From NCBI RefSeq assembly GCF_039523335.1, contig NZ_BAAAFC010000001.1:2666001-2730000 (forward strand): 64,000 bases of DNA, in the 5' to 3' direction. The notes beneath the pieces were generated by a model. It had not been told where the DNA came from, ran no database searches, and worked only from the letters and a program-made list of their open reading frames with translations. Positions 8,765-17,522 of the stretch are shown here, piece by piece. The number at the start of each line of letters is the position of its first letter. The first letter of the stretch is position 1. The translations under genes were made by a program, and so were the position numbers. This stretch comes from Marinobacter szutsaonensis (GTDB taxonomy: Bacteria > Pseudomonadota > Gammaproteobacteria > Pseudomonadales > Oleiphilaceae).

Positions 8765-9543
8765 GCAAGCCGATCCTGACCATAGACAACCTCACCAAGC
8801 GTTTTGGTGGTGTCCACGCAGTCAACGGCATCAACCTGGAAGTCATGCCGAAGGAAACCATCGCCATCATCGGGCCCAACGGTGCCGGCAAGACCACCTT
8901 CTACAACATGGTGTCCGGGCGGATGCTGCCGACCGAGGGCAAGATCACCCTCGACGGGCAGGACATAACCGGGCTGCCGCCCCACAAGATCAGCCGTCTG
9001 GGGGTGTCCCGGTCGTTCCAGATCAACAACATCTTCCCGGAGATGACGGTGCAGGAGAACGTGGAGGTGGTGCTGTCGGCCTACCACGGCCACAGCCGCA
9101 AGCTGTTTAACATTGCCTCCCGCAATACCGGCATCCAGCAGGAGGCCGTGGAATACCTGAAACGGCTGGGCATTGACGGTCTGAAGGACCAGCGGGCCGA
9201 AGTCATCAGTTACGGTGACAAGCGCTTGCTGGAAATTGCCATGGTACTGGCAACACAGCCCAAATTGGTGCTGCTGGACGAGCCCACCGCCGGCATGACC
9301 CCGGACGAGACCCGGCGAACCACCAAACTGGTGAAGAGCCTGGCGGACAGTGGCGATTACACGTTTCTGATCACCGAGCACGATATGGACGTGGTGTTCA
9401 ATCTGGCCGATCGCATTCTGGTCATGCATCGCGGCGAAAAACTGTTTGCCGGCACTCCGGAGGAAGTGAAGAACCATCCGGAAGTTCGTGTCGCCTACCT
9501 GGGTGAGGAAGAAGAGGACGCGGTCGAGGAGGCCAACCCATGA
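8761..9543 (+). CDS. ABC importer ATPase, LivG type (system 1)
   Basis: Cytoplasmic ATPase of 260 aa from the ATG at 8761, which overlaps the previous stop by 4 nt; an upstream in-frame ATG at 8743 lies inside the permease gene and is less likely. Walker A GPNGAGKT is at residues 38-45, Walker B LVLLDEP and the switch histidine (ITEHDMD) are present. The ABC signature is degenerate, ISYGDKR, as is usual in LivG proteins. A short acidic tail (EEEEDAVEEA) ends the protein. Confidence 0.9.
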   Translation: MSKPILTIDNLTKRFGGVHAVNGINLEVMPKETIAIIGPNGAGKTTFYNMVSGRMLPTEGKITLDGQDITGLPPHKISRLGVSRSFQINNIFPEMTVQENVEVVLSAYHGHSRKLFNIASRNTGIQQEAVEYLKRLGIDGLKDQRAEVISYGDKRLLEIAMVLATQPKLVLLDEPTAGMTPDETRRTTKLVKSLADSGDYTFLITEHDMDVVFNLADRILVMHRGEKLFAGTPEEVKNHPEVRVAYLGEEEEDAVEEANP

Positions 9544-10244
9544 TTCTTGATGTTCGCAATATCCAGACCTTCTACGGCGAGAGCCAGGCGCTTCAGGGTG
9601 TCACGCTGCAACTGGACGAGGGCGAGACCGTCTGTATCCTGGGCCGCAACGGTGCCGGCAAGAGTACGACCCTGAAAAGCATCATGGGCCTGACGCCACC
9701 GAGATCCGGCGAGGTGGTCTTTGATGGCAAGCCGATCCACGGCCTGCCCGCCCATCAGATTGCCCGGGCCGGTATCGGTTATGTGCCGGAGGACCGGCGG
9801 ATTTTTCCGGGCCTGACGGTGCGGGAGAATCTGGATGTGGCTGCCTACCAGCGCAAGGGCAGCGCTGCCCGCTGGACCGTGGACGGTATCCTGAAGAAGT
9901 ACGAGATGCTGGGTGAGCGGGCCGATCAGGATGGCGCCACGCTTTCCGGTGGCCAACAGCAGATGCTGGCGGTGGCCCGGTCCCTGATGATCCAGCCGAG
10001 GCTGTTGTTGCTGGACGAGCCCAACGAAGGGCTGGCTCCGGTTATTGTGCAGCAGATCGGTGAACTGATCGACGATCTCAGCAAGACCACCACCATTCTG
10101 TTCACTGACCAGAGCGTGCGGTTCGCCCTCAAGCATGCCCGCAGGGCGTACATTCTTGAGAAAGGGCAGGTGGTGCACGAAGCACCGAGCGATGAGTTGC
10201 GTAAAGATCAGGCAACCCAGGACCGGTTCCTGTCGGTGGCGTGA
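9540..10244 (+). CDS. ABC importer ATPase, LivF type (system 1)
   Basis: Second ATPase, 234 aa, overlapping the LivG-type gene by 4 nt. Walker A GRNGAGKS, signature LSGGQQQ and Walker B LLLLDEP are intact. The switch region reads FTDQS instead of the usual LivF VEQN, a small variation at the histidine-equivalent position. It is the last gene of the importer; the TetR gene starts 36 nt further on. Confidence 0.9.
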   Translation: MILDVRNIQTFYGESQALQGVTLQLDEGETVCILGRNGAGKSTTLKSIMGLTPPRSGEVVFDGKPIHGLPAHQIARAGIGYVPEDRRIFPGLTVRENLDVAAYQRKGSAARWTVDGILKKYEMLGERADQDGATLSGGQQQMLAVARSLMIQPRLLLLDEPNEGLAPVIVQQIGELIDDLSKTTTILFTDQSVRFALKHARRAYILEKGQVVHEAPSDELRKDQATQDRFLSVA

Positions 10245-10251
10245 TCTGACT

Positions 10252-10257
10252 TATAAT
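10252..10257 (+). promoter_or_regulatory. -10-like hexamer upstream of the TetR gene
   Basis: A perfect TATAAT lies 23 nt before the GTG start of the TetR regulator, directly after the livF-type stop. No good -35 element is seen at the usual distance, so an activator or read-through transcription may contribute. Confidence 0.35.
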
Positions 10258-10280
10258 CCCCGCCGCAGGAGCAGACAGGC

Positions 10281-10973
10281 GTGGTACCAATGATTGAAAA
10301 CTATGAGGCATTTCGCAACGAGCTGAGCATGTCCAAGGAGGATGTGGTCCGCGAGGTTTATCGTCAGAACAAGGACAGGATCAGCATCAAGAAGGAGGCG
10401 ACGGCGGTCAAGAACCTGATCCGCATCATCGAGTCGACGCTGAGACTGGCCAATTCCAAGGGCTTCCATGCCATGACCCTGAGGGATCTGTGTTCGGACT
10501 CGGGCATGAGCATGGGCGGCCTTTATGCCTACATTCGCAACAAGGACGACCTGATCCACCTGATCCAGAGCCATGGCTTCACCATCACCCGCCGCACTTT
10601 GTTGCACTACACTGGCGAGGTGGATGACGTACGTGACAAGCTGTTCTCGGCGATCAAGGCGCATCTGTACCTGAGCGAACTGATGCGGGCCTGGTTCTAT
10701 TTCTCCTACATGGAAGCTAAGAGCCTGCCGGCACCGGAAAAGCGGGATGCGGTGGCCATCGAACTGGAGATCGAAGACATCTTCCTGGGTGTCATCGAGG
10801 ACGGTATCGAGGCAGGCGTATACCGGCCCAGGAATGCCCGGCTGGTGGCTTCGAGCATCAAGGCCCTGTTGCAGGACTGGTACCTCAAGCGCCGGAAATA
10901 CCGCGACCAGAATGTGGCCGTTGACGACTATGCTGCCTTTGTCAGGGATGTGATTGAAAGCTATCTGCTCTGA
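10281..10973 (+). CDS. TetR/AcrR-family transcriptional regulator
   Basis: A 230-aa regulator. The helix-turn-helix lies around residues 60-85 (MTLRDLCSDSGMSMGGLYAY), unusually far from the N-terminus because about 45 extra residues precede the DNA-binding domain. The GTG at 10281 is favoured because AGGAG lies 9 nt upstream; an ATG at 10290 would be too far from it. The C-terminal part is the ligand-binding domain. Placed between the first importer and the aldehyde dehydrogenase gene, it most likely responds to a CoA thioester or acid of this cluster. Target operators are not proven. Confidence 0.8.
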   Translation: MVPMIENYEAFRNELSMSKEDVVREVYRQNKDRISIKKEATAVKNLIRIIESTLRLANSKGFHAMTLRDLCSDSGMSMGGLYAYIRNKDDLIHLIQSHGFTITRRTLLHYTGEVDDVRDKLFSAIKAHLYLSELMRAWFYFSYMEAKSLPAPEKRDAVAIELEIEDIFLGVIEDGIEAGVYRPRNARLVASSIKALLQDWYLKRRKYRDQNVAVDDYAAFVRDVIESYLL

Positions 10974-11003
10974 GGGCGTTGACTCTCTCCTGTGAGGACT
11001 GTG

Positions 11004-12473
11004 ATGACTATCAGCTTGACGAATCCGGAACTGCTGCGCGAAAGCGCCTATATCAATGGCGAATGGGTCCAGGCCCGTTCCGGTGATGTGTTGCCGGTGA
11101 CCAACCCGGCCAATGGCGAACATCTGGCCAACGTGCCGGACATGGGCGCCGACGATACCCGACAGGCGATCCAGGCGGCCGAGGCGGCCTGGCCGGAATG
11201 GCGTGCCCGTCCTGCCAAGGAGCGGGCGGTTATCCTGCGCCGGTGGTTTGATCTGGTGATGCAGAACCAGGAGGACCTGGCCCGGCTGATGACCGCGGAG
11301 CAGGGCAAGCCGCTGGCGGAAGCCCGGGGCGAGGTGGGCTACGGCGCCAGTTTCATCGAATGGTTCGCCGAGGAGGCCAAGCGGGCCTATGGCGACGTGA
11401 TTCCGGGCCATGGCCGTGACAAGCGCATCGTGGTGATCAAGCAGCCCATTGGGGTGGTGGCGGCAATCACACCCTGGAACTTCCCGGTGGCCATGATCAC
11501 CCGCAAGGTGGCCCCGGCCCTGGCTGCGGGCTGTCCGGTGGTGGTCAAGCCGGCCGAAGATACCCCGCTGTGCGCCTTGGCCCTGGCGGCACTGGCGGAG
11601 GAAGCCGGTGTCCCGTCCGGGATTCTCAACATCGTGACCTGTTCGAAGGGCCGGGCGCCGGAGGTGGGCGAGGAGCTGACCACCAACCCGGTCGTCCGCA
11701 AGGTGTCGTTCACCGGCTCCACGCCGGTGGGCAAGCTGCTGATGCGCCAGGCCAGCGGTACGGTCAAGAAAGTGAGCCTGGAGCTCGGTGGCAATGCCCC
11801 GTTCATCATCTTTGACGACGCCGATCTCGATGCCGCGGTGGCCGGGTTGATGGCCTCCAAGTACCGCAACACCGGGCAGACCTGCGTGTGCGCCAATCGC
11901 ATCTATGTCCAGTCCGGTGTCTATGACGAATTTGTTGAGAAGCTCAAAGCTGCCGTCAGCAAGATGGTGGTGGGTGCCGGCCTCGAAGGTGACACCCAGC
12001 AGGGCCCACTGATCAATGCCGCGGCACTGGACAAGGTCCAGCGCCACATCGAGGATGCCACCACCAAGGGTGCAAAGGTGGCCCTGGGTGGCAAGGTGCA
12101 TGCGCTCGGCGGTACCTTCTTCGAGCCGACCATCCTTACCGACGTCACCCAGGACATGCTGGTGGCCAGTGAGGAAACCTTTGGCCCGGTGGCACCGCTG
12201 TTCCGGTTCGACACCGAGGAACAGGCGATTGCCATGGCCAACGATTCGGAATTCGGCCTGGCAGCGTATTTCTATAGCAACGACATCCGTCGCATCTGGC
12301 ACGTGGCCGAGGCCCTGGAAACCGGCATGATCGGTATCAACGAGGGCATTATTTCCACCGAGGCGGCGCCGTTCGGCGGTGTCAAGGAAAGCGGCCTGGG
12401 CCGGGAAGGTTCCCGTTATGGCCTGGACGAGTTCATGGAGCTCAAATACCTGTGCCTTGGCGGCATGCGCTAA
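11004..12473 (+). CDS. gabD: Succinate-semialdehyde-type aldehyde dehydrogenase
   Basis: NAD(P)-dependent aldehyde dehydrogenase of 489 aa from the ATG at 11004 (GAGGA just upstream). Catalytic Cys294 sits in NTGQTCVCANR and general-base Glu260 in LELGGN; the cofactor loop TPWNFP is present. The GQTCVCANR context is the one typical of GabD-type succinate-semialdehyde dehydrogenases. In this neighbourhood (4-hydroxy/4-oxo acid enzymes, CoA-transferase) oxidation of succinic semialdehyde or a related semialdehyde would make sense, but the substrate is inferred. Confidence 0.82.
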   Translation: MTISLTNPELLRESAYINGEWVQARSGDVLPVTNPANGEHLANVPDMGADDTRQAIQAAEAAWPEWRARPAKERAVILRRWFDLVMQNQEDLARLMTAEQGKPLAEARGEVGYGASFIEWFAEEAKRAYGDVIPGHGRDKRIVVIKQPIGVVAAITPWNFPVAMITRKVAPALAAGCPVVVKPAEDTPLCALALAALAEEAGVPSGILNIVTCSKGRAPEVGEELTTNPVVRKVSFTGSTPVGKLLMRQASGTVKKVSLELGGNAPFIIFDDADLDAAVAGLMASKYRNTGQTCVCANRIYVQSGVYDEFVEKLKAAVSKMVVGAGLEGDTQQGPLINAAALDKVQRHIEDATTKGAKVALGGKVHALGGTFFEPTILTDVTQDMLVASEETFGPVAPLFRFDTEEQAIAMANDSEFGLAAYFYSNDIRRIWHVAEALETGMIGINEGIISTEAAPFGGVKESGLGREGSRYGLDEFMELKYLCLGGMR

Positions 12474-12498
12474 AAAAACCGGTTGCGAGGAGAGTCGG

Positions 12499-13722
12499 AT
12501 GGCAGGCCCGTTGTCGCACCTGCGTGTGCTTGACCTATCCCGGGTACTGGCTGGCCCCTGGGCTGGCCAGATCCTCGGGGATCTGGGCGCGGAGGTGATC
12601 AAGATCGAGCGCCCGGGCACCGGGGATGACACCCGGTCCTGGGGGCCGCCCTATTTTCAGGGCGCGGATGGCAATGCCGAGTTGTCCGCCTACTTCCTGA
12701 CCGCCAACCGCAACAAGCAGTCCCTGGCCGTGGACATCGCCCATCCCGAGGGGCAGGCGCTGGTCCGCAAACTGGTGGCCGAGTCGGATGTGGTGCTGGA
12801 AAACTTCAAGGTCGGCGGCCTCAAGCGCTATGGCCTGGATTATGACAGCCTGAAACGCATCAACCCGAAGCTGATCTATTGCTCGATTACCGGGTTTGGT
12901 CAGGATGGCCCTTATGCCAGTCGCCCCGGCTACGACTTCCTGATCCAGGCCATGGGTGGGCTGATGAGCATCACCGGGCAGCCGGACGGCGAGCCCGGGG
13001 CCGGGCCTATGAAGGTCGGCGTGGCACTGACGGACATCATGACCGGGCTCTACGCCACCATTGGCGTGCTCGCCGCCCTCAGCCACCGGGACCGGACCGG
13101 GGAAGGGCAGTACGTGGAGGCCGCGCTGCTGGACGTGCAGGTGGCCTGCCTGGCCAACCAGGCTATGAATTACCTGACCACGGGCACCGCACCGGCCCGG
13201 ATGGGCAATGCCCACCCCAACATCGTGCCTTACCAGGACTTCCCCACCGCTGACGGCAACATGGTGCTGACGGTGGGTAATGACCAGCAGTTTGCCCGGC
13301 TATGCGACGTGCTCGGGCACCCGGAATGGGCCAGCGATGAACGCTTTGCCACCAACCGGGCCCGGGTGGCCAACCGCAAGGAGCTGATCCCGAAACTGAG
13401 GCAGGCCACGGTGATGCGCTCGACCCGGGAGTGGGTCGGGATCCTGGAGCAGGCCGGGGTGCCCTGCGGACCGGTGAACACCCTGGATCAGGTCTTTGAG
13501 GACCCCCAGGTGCTGGCGCGGGGCATGCGGCAGACTGTCACTCACCCTAGCCTGGGCGAGGTACCTACCGTTGGTAATCCAATCAAGCTGAAACTGACCC
13601 CGGTGGACTATCGCACGGCACCACCGTTACTCGGCGAGCAGTCCGAACAGGTGTTGCAACGGGTTGCCGGCCTGTCTCCCGGAGAGATCGAAGCGCTCAG
13701 GGAGCGCGGTGTGATCTCATGA
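12499..13722 (+). CDS. CaiB/BaiF-family CoA-transferase
   Basis: Family III CoA-transferase of 407 aa. The ATG at 12499 follows GAGGAGAG; a longer reading frame starting inside the aldehyde dehydrogenase gene is rejected. The N-terminal motif VLAGPWAGQILGDLGAEVIKIE is typical, and Asp179 in ALTDIMTG corresponds to the catalytic aspartate that forms the acyl anhydride. It would move CoA from a donor such as succinyl-CoA to a free acid. It lies 25 nt after the aldehyde dehydrogenase gene and is probably cotranscribed with it. Confidence 0.85.
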   Translation: MAGPLSHLRVLDLSRVLAGPWAGQILGDLGAEVIKIERPGTGDDTRSWGPPYFQGADGNAELSAYFLTANRNKQSLAVDIAHPEGQALVRKLVAESDVVLENFKVGGLKRYGLDYDSLKRINPKLIYCSITGFGQDGPYASRPGYDFLIQAMGGLMSITGQPDGEPGAGPMKVGVALTDIMTGLYATIGVLAALSHRDRTGEGQYVEAALLDVQVACLANQAMNYLTTGTAPARMGNAHPNIVPYQDFPTADGNMVLTVGNDQQFARLCDVLGHPEWASDERFATNRARVANRKELIPKLRQATVMRSTREWVGILEQAGVPCGPVNTLDQVFEDPQVLARGMRQTVTHPSLGEVPTVGNPIKLKLTPVDYRTAPPLLGEQSEQVLQRVAGLSPGEIEALRERGVIS

Positions 13723-13763
13723 CCCCGGCAGTGCGGCTATTCAGTTACGGGTGTCCGCACCGC

Positions 13764-14555
13764 TCATTGCCCCCAGAATTGTGCCGGTCGCTTGGCGAGA
13801 AACGCGGCGACCCCTTCCTGGAAGTCCGACGTTCCAACCGCCTCCAGAAAGGCCTGTCTCTCCGCTTCCAGGTATCCGGAAAGGGTGCCGCCGAAGGCAT
13901 CATCCGAGAGGCGTCGGAAGGCGGCATAAGCTCGGCTTGGGCCCCTGGCAACCTTGCGGGCAAGGTCGGTCAGGGCGTCGCCAAACTCGCCCTCAGGGGC
14001 AACCTGATTGATCAGCCCCCAGTCCAGCGCCTCCTCGGCGGTCAAGGTCTGGCCCAGCAGCATCAGCTGACTGGCCCGACCTGCACCGATGCGGCGGTTC
14101 AGGAACCAGGTGCCCCCGCAGTCCGGGACCGTGCCGATGCCATCGTAGGCCACCATGAACCGGGCGTTGGCGTCAGAAATAATCAGGTCCGCGCCCAGGG
14201 CCAGGCTCAGCCCGGCGCCGGCGGCAAAGCCCCGGACCCCGGCAATGACAGGAGCATTGAGTTCGCGCAGGATGAGAATGGCCGGGTTGAGGGCATCCAG
14301 TAGAGCATTGACCACCTCCCGGGCCTGTTCGGGACCGCCGGCCATGCTGGCGACATCCCCGCCGGCCATGAAGGCACGGCCGGCTCCGGTCAGCACCACG
14401 CACCGAAGCCCGGGCTGGTCTCTCAGGGCTTTGGCGGCCTCCAGAAAGGCCTCGGCCATGGGGATGTCGATGGCATTCAACGCGTCGGGACGGTTGAAGG
14501 TCAGGGTCGCCACGCCGCTGTTGTCGTCGAACTGCAGGATCACGGGGGAGGTCAT
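13764..14555 (-). CDS. Enoyl-CoA hydratase/isomerase (crotonase family, PaaG-like motif)
   Basis: Crotonase-fold protein of 263 aa starting at the ATG complementary to 14553-14555, preceded by AGGAA; a longer frame reaching 14852 would overlap the divergent operon. The oxyanion-hole segment GRAFMAGGDVASM and the second loop FAAGAGLSLALGADL are present. The active-site region reads TVPDCGGTWFL, i.e. Asp in the PDxGGTW motif shared with PaaG-type isomerases, instead of the Glu of classical hydratases. It may therefore be an isomerase. It converges with the CoA-transferase gene and diverges from the second ABC operon. Confidence 0.82.
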   Translation of the reverse strand: MTSPVILQFDDNSGVATLTFNRPDALNAIDIPMAEAFLEAAKALRDQPGLRCVVLTGAGRAFMAGGDVASMAGGPEQAREVVNALLDALNPAILILRELNAPVIAGVRGFAAGAGLSLALGADLIISDANARFMVAYDGIGTVPDCGGTWFLNRRIGAGRASQLMLLGQTLTAEEALDWGLINQVAPEGEFGDALTDLARKVARGPSRAYAAFRRLSDDAFGGTLSGYLEAERQAFLEAVGTSDFQEGVAAFLAKRPAQFWGQ

Positions 14556-14641
14556 TGTTGTTCCTCTGTTTTTTATAGGACCTGACCCCTGAATATAGAA
14601 CACGTTTTTCTGGCGCGGGACCCCTGTGTCGACTATTTTTA

Positions 14642-14670
14642 GGTCTGGACGTTCCAGACGCGTCCAGACC
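14642..14670. promoter_or_regulatory. Inverted repeat between divergent crotonase and ABC operons, candidate operator
   Basis: GGTCTGGAC (14642-14650) and GTCCAGACC (14662-14670) are perfect 9-nt inverted arms separated by 11 nt, and the spacer itself contains TTCCAGAC, a further half-site that pairs with the left arm with 1-2 nt between. It lies 43 nt before the start of the plus-strand operon and 87 nt before the minus-strand start, the right place for a regulator controlling both. No U-tract follows, so a terminator is unlikely. Confidence 0.5.
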
Positions 14671-14712
14671 AACAAACAACAACAATCATAAACATCTTGA
14701 GGCGTGTTATAC

Positions 14713-15528
14713 GTGAGTATCCTCGAGGTCAGTAACCTGTCCTTGTCCTTTGGCGGGGTAAAAGCGCTGCAGGACGTCAGTTTCCGTGTGCCGGAAAATA
14801 CCGTCACCACCATCATCGGCCCGAACGGGGCGGGAAAGACGTCGCTGTTCAACTGTATCTCCGGTTTCTACAAACCCCAGCAAGGCACTATCCGCTATGA
14901 AGGGCGGGAGCTTTCCAGTGGCATCAAGCCGCCGAAACGGGCCGCTCTGGGCCTGGCCCGGACTTTCCAGAACATCGCCCTGTTCCGGGGCATGACCGTA
15001 CTCGACAACATCAAGCTCGGTGCCCATGTGCACATGAGCAGCGGGCTGCTGGGTTCCATGTTCTATTTCGGAGCGGCCCGCCGCGAAGAGATGGAGGTGC
15101 GCCGGGAGGTGGAGCACCGGATCATCGACTTCCTGGAAATCGACCATATCCGCCGCCAGCCGGTGGCCAGCCTCTCCTATGGCCTGCAAAAGCGGGTGGA
15201 GCTGGCCCGGGCGCTGGCGATGCGCCCGAAGGTGCTGATGCTGGACGAGCCGGTGGCGGGTATGAACCGGGAAGAGAAGGAGGACATGGCCCGCTTTATC
15301 CTGGATATCCGGGAAGAGTGGGGTGTGACCGTGCTGATGGTGGAGCATGACATGGGCATGGTGATGGATATTTCCGATCACATTGCCGTGCTCAACTTCG
15401 GGCAGGTCATCACCGAGGGCGAACCGGCGGATGTCCAGAACAATCCGGAAGTCATCAAGGCCTATCTGGGCAACAGCGATATCGACAGCCTGCGCAAGAA
15501 ACTCAATCCGGAAGGGGAGGTCGCCTGA
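14713..15528 (+). CDS. ABC importer ATPase, LivG type (system 2)
   Basis: ATPase of 271 aa. GTG at 14713 is chosen because TGAGG ends 10 nt upstream; the GTG at 14704 has no room for a ribosome binding site. Walker A GPNGAGKT, the ABC signature (LSYGLQK) and Walker B LMLDEP are present, with switch histidine in MVEHDMG. It opens an operon in the order LivG-LivH-LivM-binding protein-LivF-ligase. The next gene overlaps by one nucleotide (TGATG). Confidence 0.9.
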   Translation: MSILEVSNLSLSFGGVKALQDVSFRVPENTVTTIIGPNGAGKTSLFNCISGFYKPQQGTIRYEGRELSSGIKPPKRAALGLARTFQNIALFRGMTVLDNIKLGAHVHMSSGLLGSMFYFGAARREEMEVRREVEHRIIDFLEIDHIRRQPVASLSYGLQKRVELARALAMRPKVLMLDEPVAGMNREEKEDMARFILDIREEWGVTVLMVEHDMGMVMDISDHIAVLNFGQVITEGEPADVQNNPEVIKAYLGNSDIDSLRKKLNPEGEVA

Positions 15529-16406
15529 TGGACTGGCTGTTCTTCGGTGAAATAAGTCTGGCGGGGCTGGCCATGGGCGGGCTGTATGCTCTGATCGCCC
15601 TGGGCTTCGTGATGATCTACAAGGCCACCCGGGTGATCAACTTCGCCATCGGCGAAATCATGATGTTTGCCGCCTACCTGTTCCTGGCGTTTGCCGGTGG
15701 TATGGAGCTGTCCGCCTGGATCGCGCTGCCACTGGCGGTGATCGGCGGCAGTATCCTGGGCGGGGTGATCGAGAAGACCATGATCCGCCCGATGCTGGGG
15801 GAGTCCCCGATCTCGGTGGTGATGGTGACCATCGGTATCGCCAGCATCCTGGTGGGGCTGGTGGAATTCATCTGGACCGCCGACCCGCAGTTGCTGCCGA
15901 GCTTCCTGCCCCGGGAGCCGGTGTTCATCGGCCCGCTCTACCTGGCCCCGAAAATCGCTTACGGCTTTCTGATCGGTTCCGCACTGCTGATCATCTACCT
16001 GCTGTATTTCCGCTTCTCCCGCGGGGGCGTGGCGCTTCGGGCCACCGCGTCGGACCAGGCCGCGGCCTACTCCATGGGCATCAACGTGCGCCGAGTGTTC
16101 AACCTGGCCTGGGTGTTCGGCTCACTCGCGGCCTCCCTGGCCGGCGTGCTGGTGGCCGCCACCGGCGGGCTTAGTCCGCAGTTCGGGATCATCGGGCTCA
16201 GTGTGCTGGTGGTGGTGATTGTCGGTGGCCTGGACAGCATCCTCGGTGCCCTGGTGGCTGGCGTGTTCATCGGCTGGCTGGAAACCGTGGCCGGCGCCTA
16301 CCTCGGTGGCGAATACCGGATGCCGGCGACCTTTGTGGTGCTGGCGGTGATCCTGGTGATCCGGCCCTATGGCCTGTTCGGCACCCACGAAATAGAGCGA
16401 GTATAA
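15528..16406 (+). CDS. ABC importer permease, LivH type (system 2)
   Basis: Integral membrane permease of 292 aa with about eight hydrophobic segments, the family motif KATRVINFAIGEIMM near residues 28-42 and the conserved VVVIVGGLDSILGALVAG loop in the C-terminal part. It starts at the ATG overlapping the LivG-type stop codon. It would form the pore with the LivM-type protein encoded next. Confidence 0.9.
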   Translation: MDWLFFGEISLAGLAMGGLYALIALGFVMIYKATRVINFAIGEIMMFAAYLFLAFAGGMELSAWIALPLAVIGGSILGGVIEKTMIRPMLGESPISVVMVTIGIASILVGLVEFIWTADPQLLPSFLPREPVFIGPLYLAPKIAYGFLIGSALLIIYLLYFRFSRGGVALRATASDQAAAYSMGINVRRVFNLAWVFGSLAASLAGVLVAATGGLSPQFGIIGLSVLVVVIVGGLDSILGALVAGVFIGWLETVAGAYLGGEYRMPATFVVLAVILVIRPYGLFGTHEIERV

Positions 16407-16407
16407 G

Positions 16408-17451
16408 ATGCGCATCGGTGACGCAAAACAGACCTACGAGGCCGATGAGGCAATCTGGACCAGCAGCACCCAGAAGTTCTGGTTTGGCCTGTTGCTGCTG
16501 ATTCTGCTGTTGTTCCCGTTCATGGCCGATTCCTATCTGCTGTACCTGGGCTGCCTCGTGGGCATCGCCGTGATCAGCACCACCGGTCTTAATATCCTGA
16601 CCGGTTTTACCGGACTGATTTCCCTGGGCCAGGCGGGCTTTATGGGGGTGGGCGCCTATACCGTGGCCTGGCTCTCACTCAACACCGGCCTGCCGTTTCC
16701 GGTGACGCTGCTGCTCGCGGGACTGGTGGCCGCCGCCGTCGGTATTCTGGTGGGGCTGCCCTCGCTGCGGGTCAAAGGGCTGTACCTGGCCATTGCCACC
16801 CTGGCGGCCAGCGTGTTCCTGCATTTCATCTTTGCCGAGTGGGAATCGGTCACCGGCGGTATGGGTGGGCTGAGCCTGGAGCCGGCGCATCTGTTCGGTC
16901 TGACCTTCCAGAGCGACTTCCGGATGTATTTCATTATCGTGCCGCTGGCGGTGCTGATGGTGTTCGCCGCCCGCAACGTGTTGCGGACCCGGGTTGGCCG
17001 CGCCTTCATCGCCATCCGGGACCGGGATATTTCTGCCGAGATCCTGGGCATCAACCTGCTGCGCTACAAGCTCATGTCTTTTGCGCTCAGTTCCTTTTAT
17101 GCCGGGGTCGCCGGCGGCCTGTTCGCCTATTTCTATCGGGTAGTGACCCCGGAGAGCTTCCCGCTTTCCATGTCGATCTTCTACCTGGCCGCAGTGATCG
17201 TCGGAGGCATGGGTAACCTGCTGGGGGGCATTCTCGGTGCCGCCTTCATGACCCTGGTACCGGAAGCCCTGAAACTGCTGACCGCCGCGCTGACGCCGTT
17301 CTATCCCAACGCCCCCGTGTTCATGTCGCCGATGCTGGAAATCATCTTCGGTGCCCTGATCGTGGGGTTCCTGATCTTCGAACCCCATGGCCTGGCGGAG
17401 ATCTGGCATCGCATCCGCCGGTTTTTCCGGCTGTGGCCATTCCGGAATTAA
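16408..17451 (+). CDS. ABC importer permease, LivM type (system 2)
   Basis: Permease of 347 aa with an about 30-residue hydrophilic N-terminal tail, then multiple membrane segments. The signature NILTGFTGLISLGQAGFMG and the loop VIVGGMGNLLGGILG are characteristic. It begins one nucleotide after the LivH-type stop. Confidence 0.9.
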   Translation: MRIGDAKQTYEADEAIWTSSTQKFWFGLLLLILLLFPFMADSYLLYLGCLVGIAVISTTGLNILTGFTGLISLGQAGFMGVGAYTVAWLSLNTGLPFPVTLLLAGLVAAAVGILVGLPSLRVKGLYLAIATLAASVFLHFIFAEWESVTGGMGGLSLEPAHLFGLTFQSDFRMYFIIVPLAVLMVFAARNVLRTRVGRAFIAIRDRDISAEILGINLLRYKLMSFALSSFYAGVAGGLFAYFYRVVTPESFPLSMSIFYLAAVIVGGMGNLLGGILGAAFMTLVPEALKLLTAALTPFYPNAPVFMSPMLEIIFGALIVGFLIFEPHGLAEIWHRIRRFFRLWPFRN

Positions 17452-17522
17452 CCGTGTTTCAACGAGTCTTTCTCCGAGAGACCGTGCAACAGCAACAACA
17501 AGAAGCAGCAAGGAGAAGAAAC

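Noticed and set aside
10251..12632. Long minus-strand open frame of 793 codons opposite the TetR and aldehyde dehydrogenase genes
   Set aside because: It is the mirror of high-G+C coding sequence; the plus-strand genes have clear family motifs and ribosome binding sites, whereas this frame encodes His/Gly/Arg-rich sequence without a recognisable domain.
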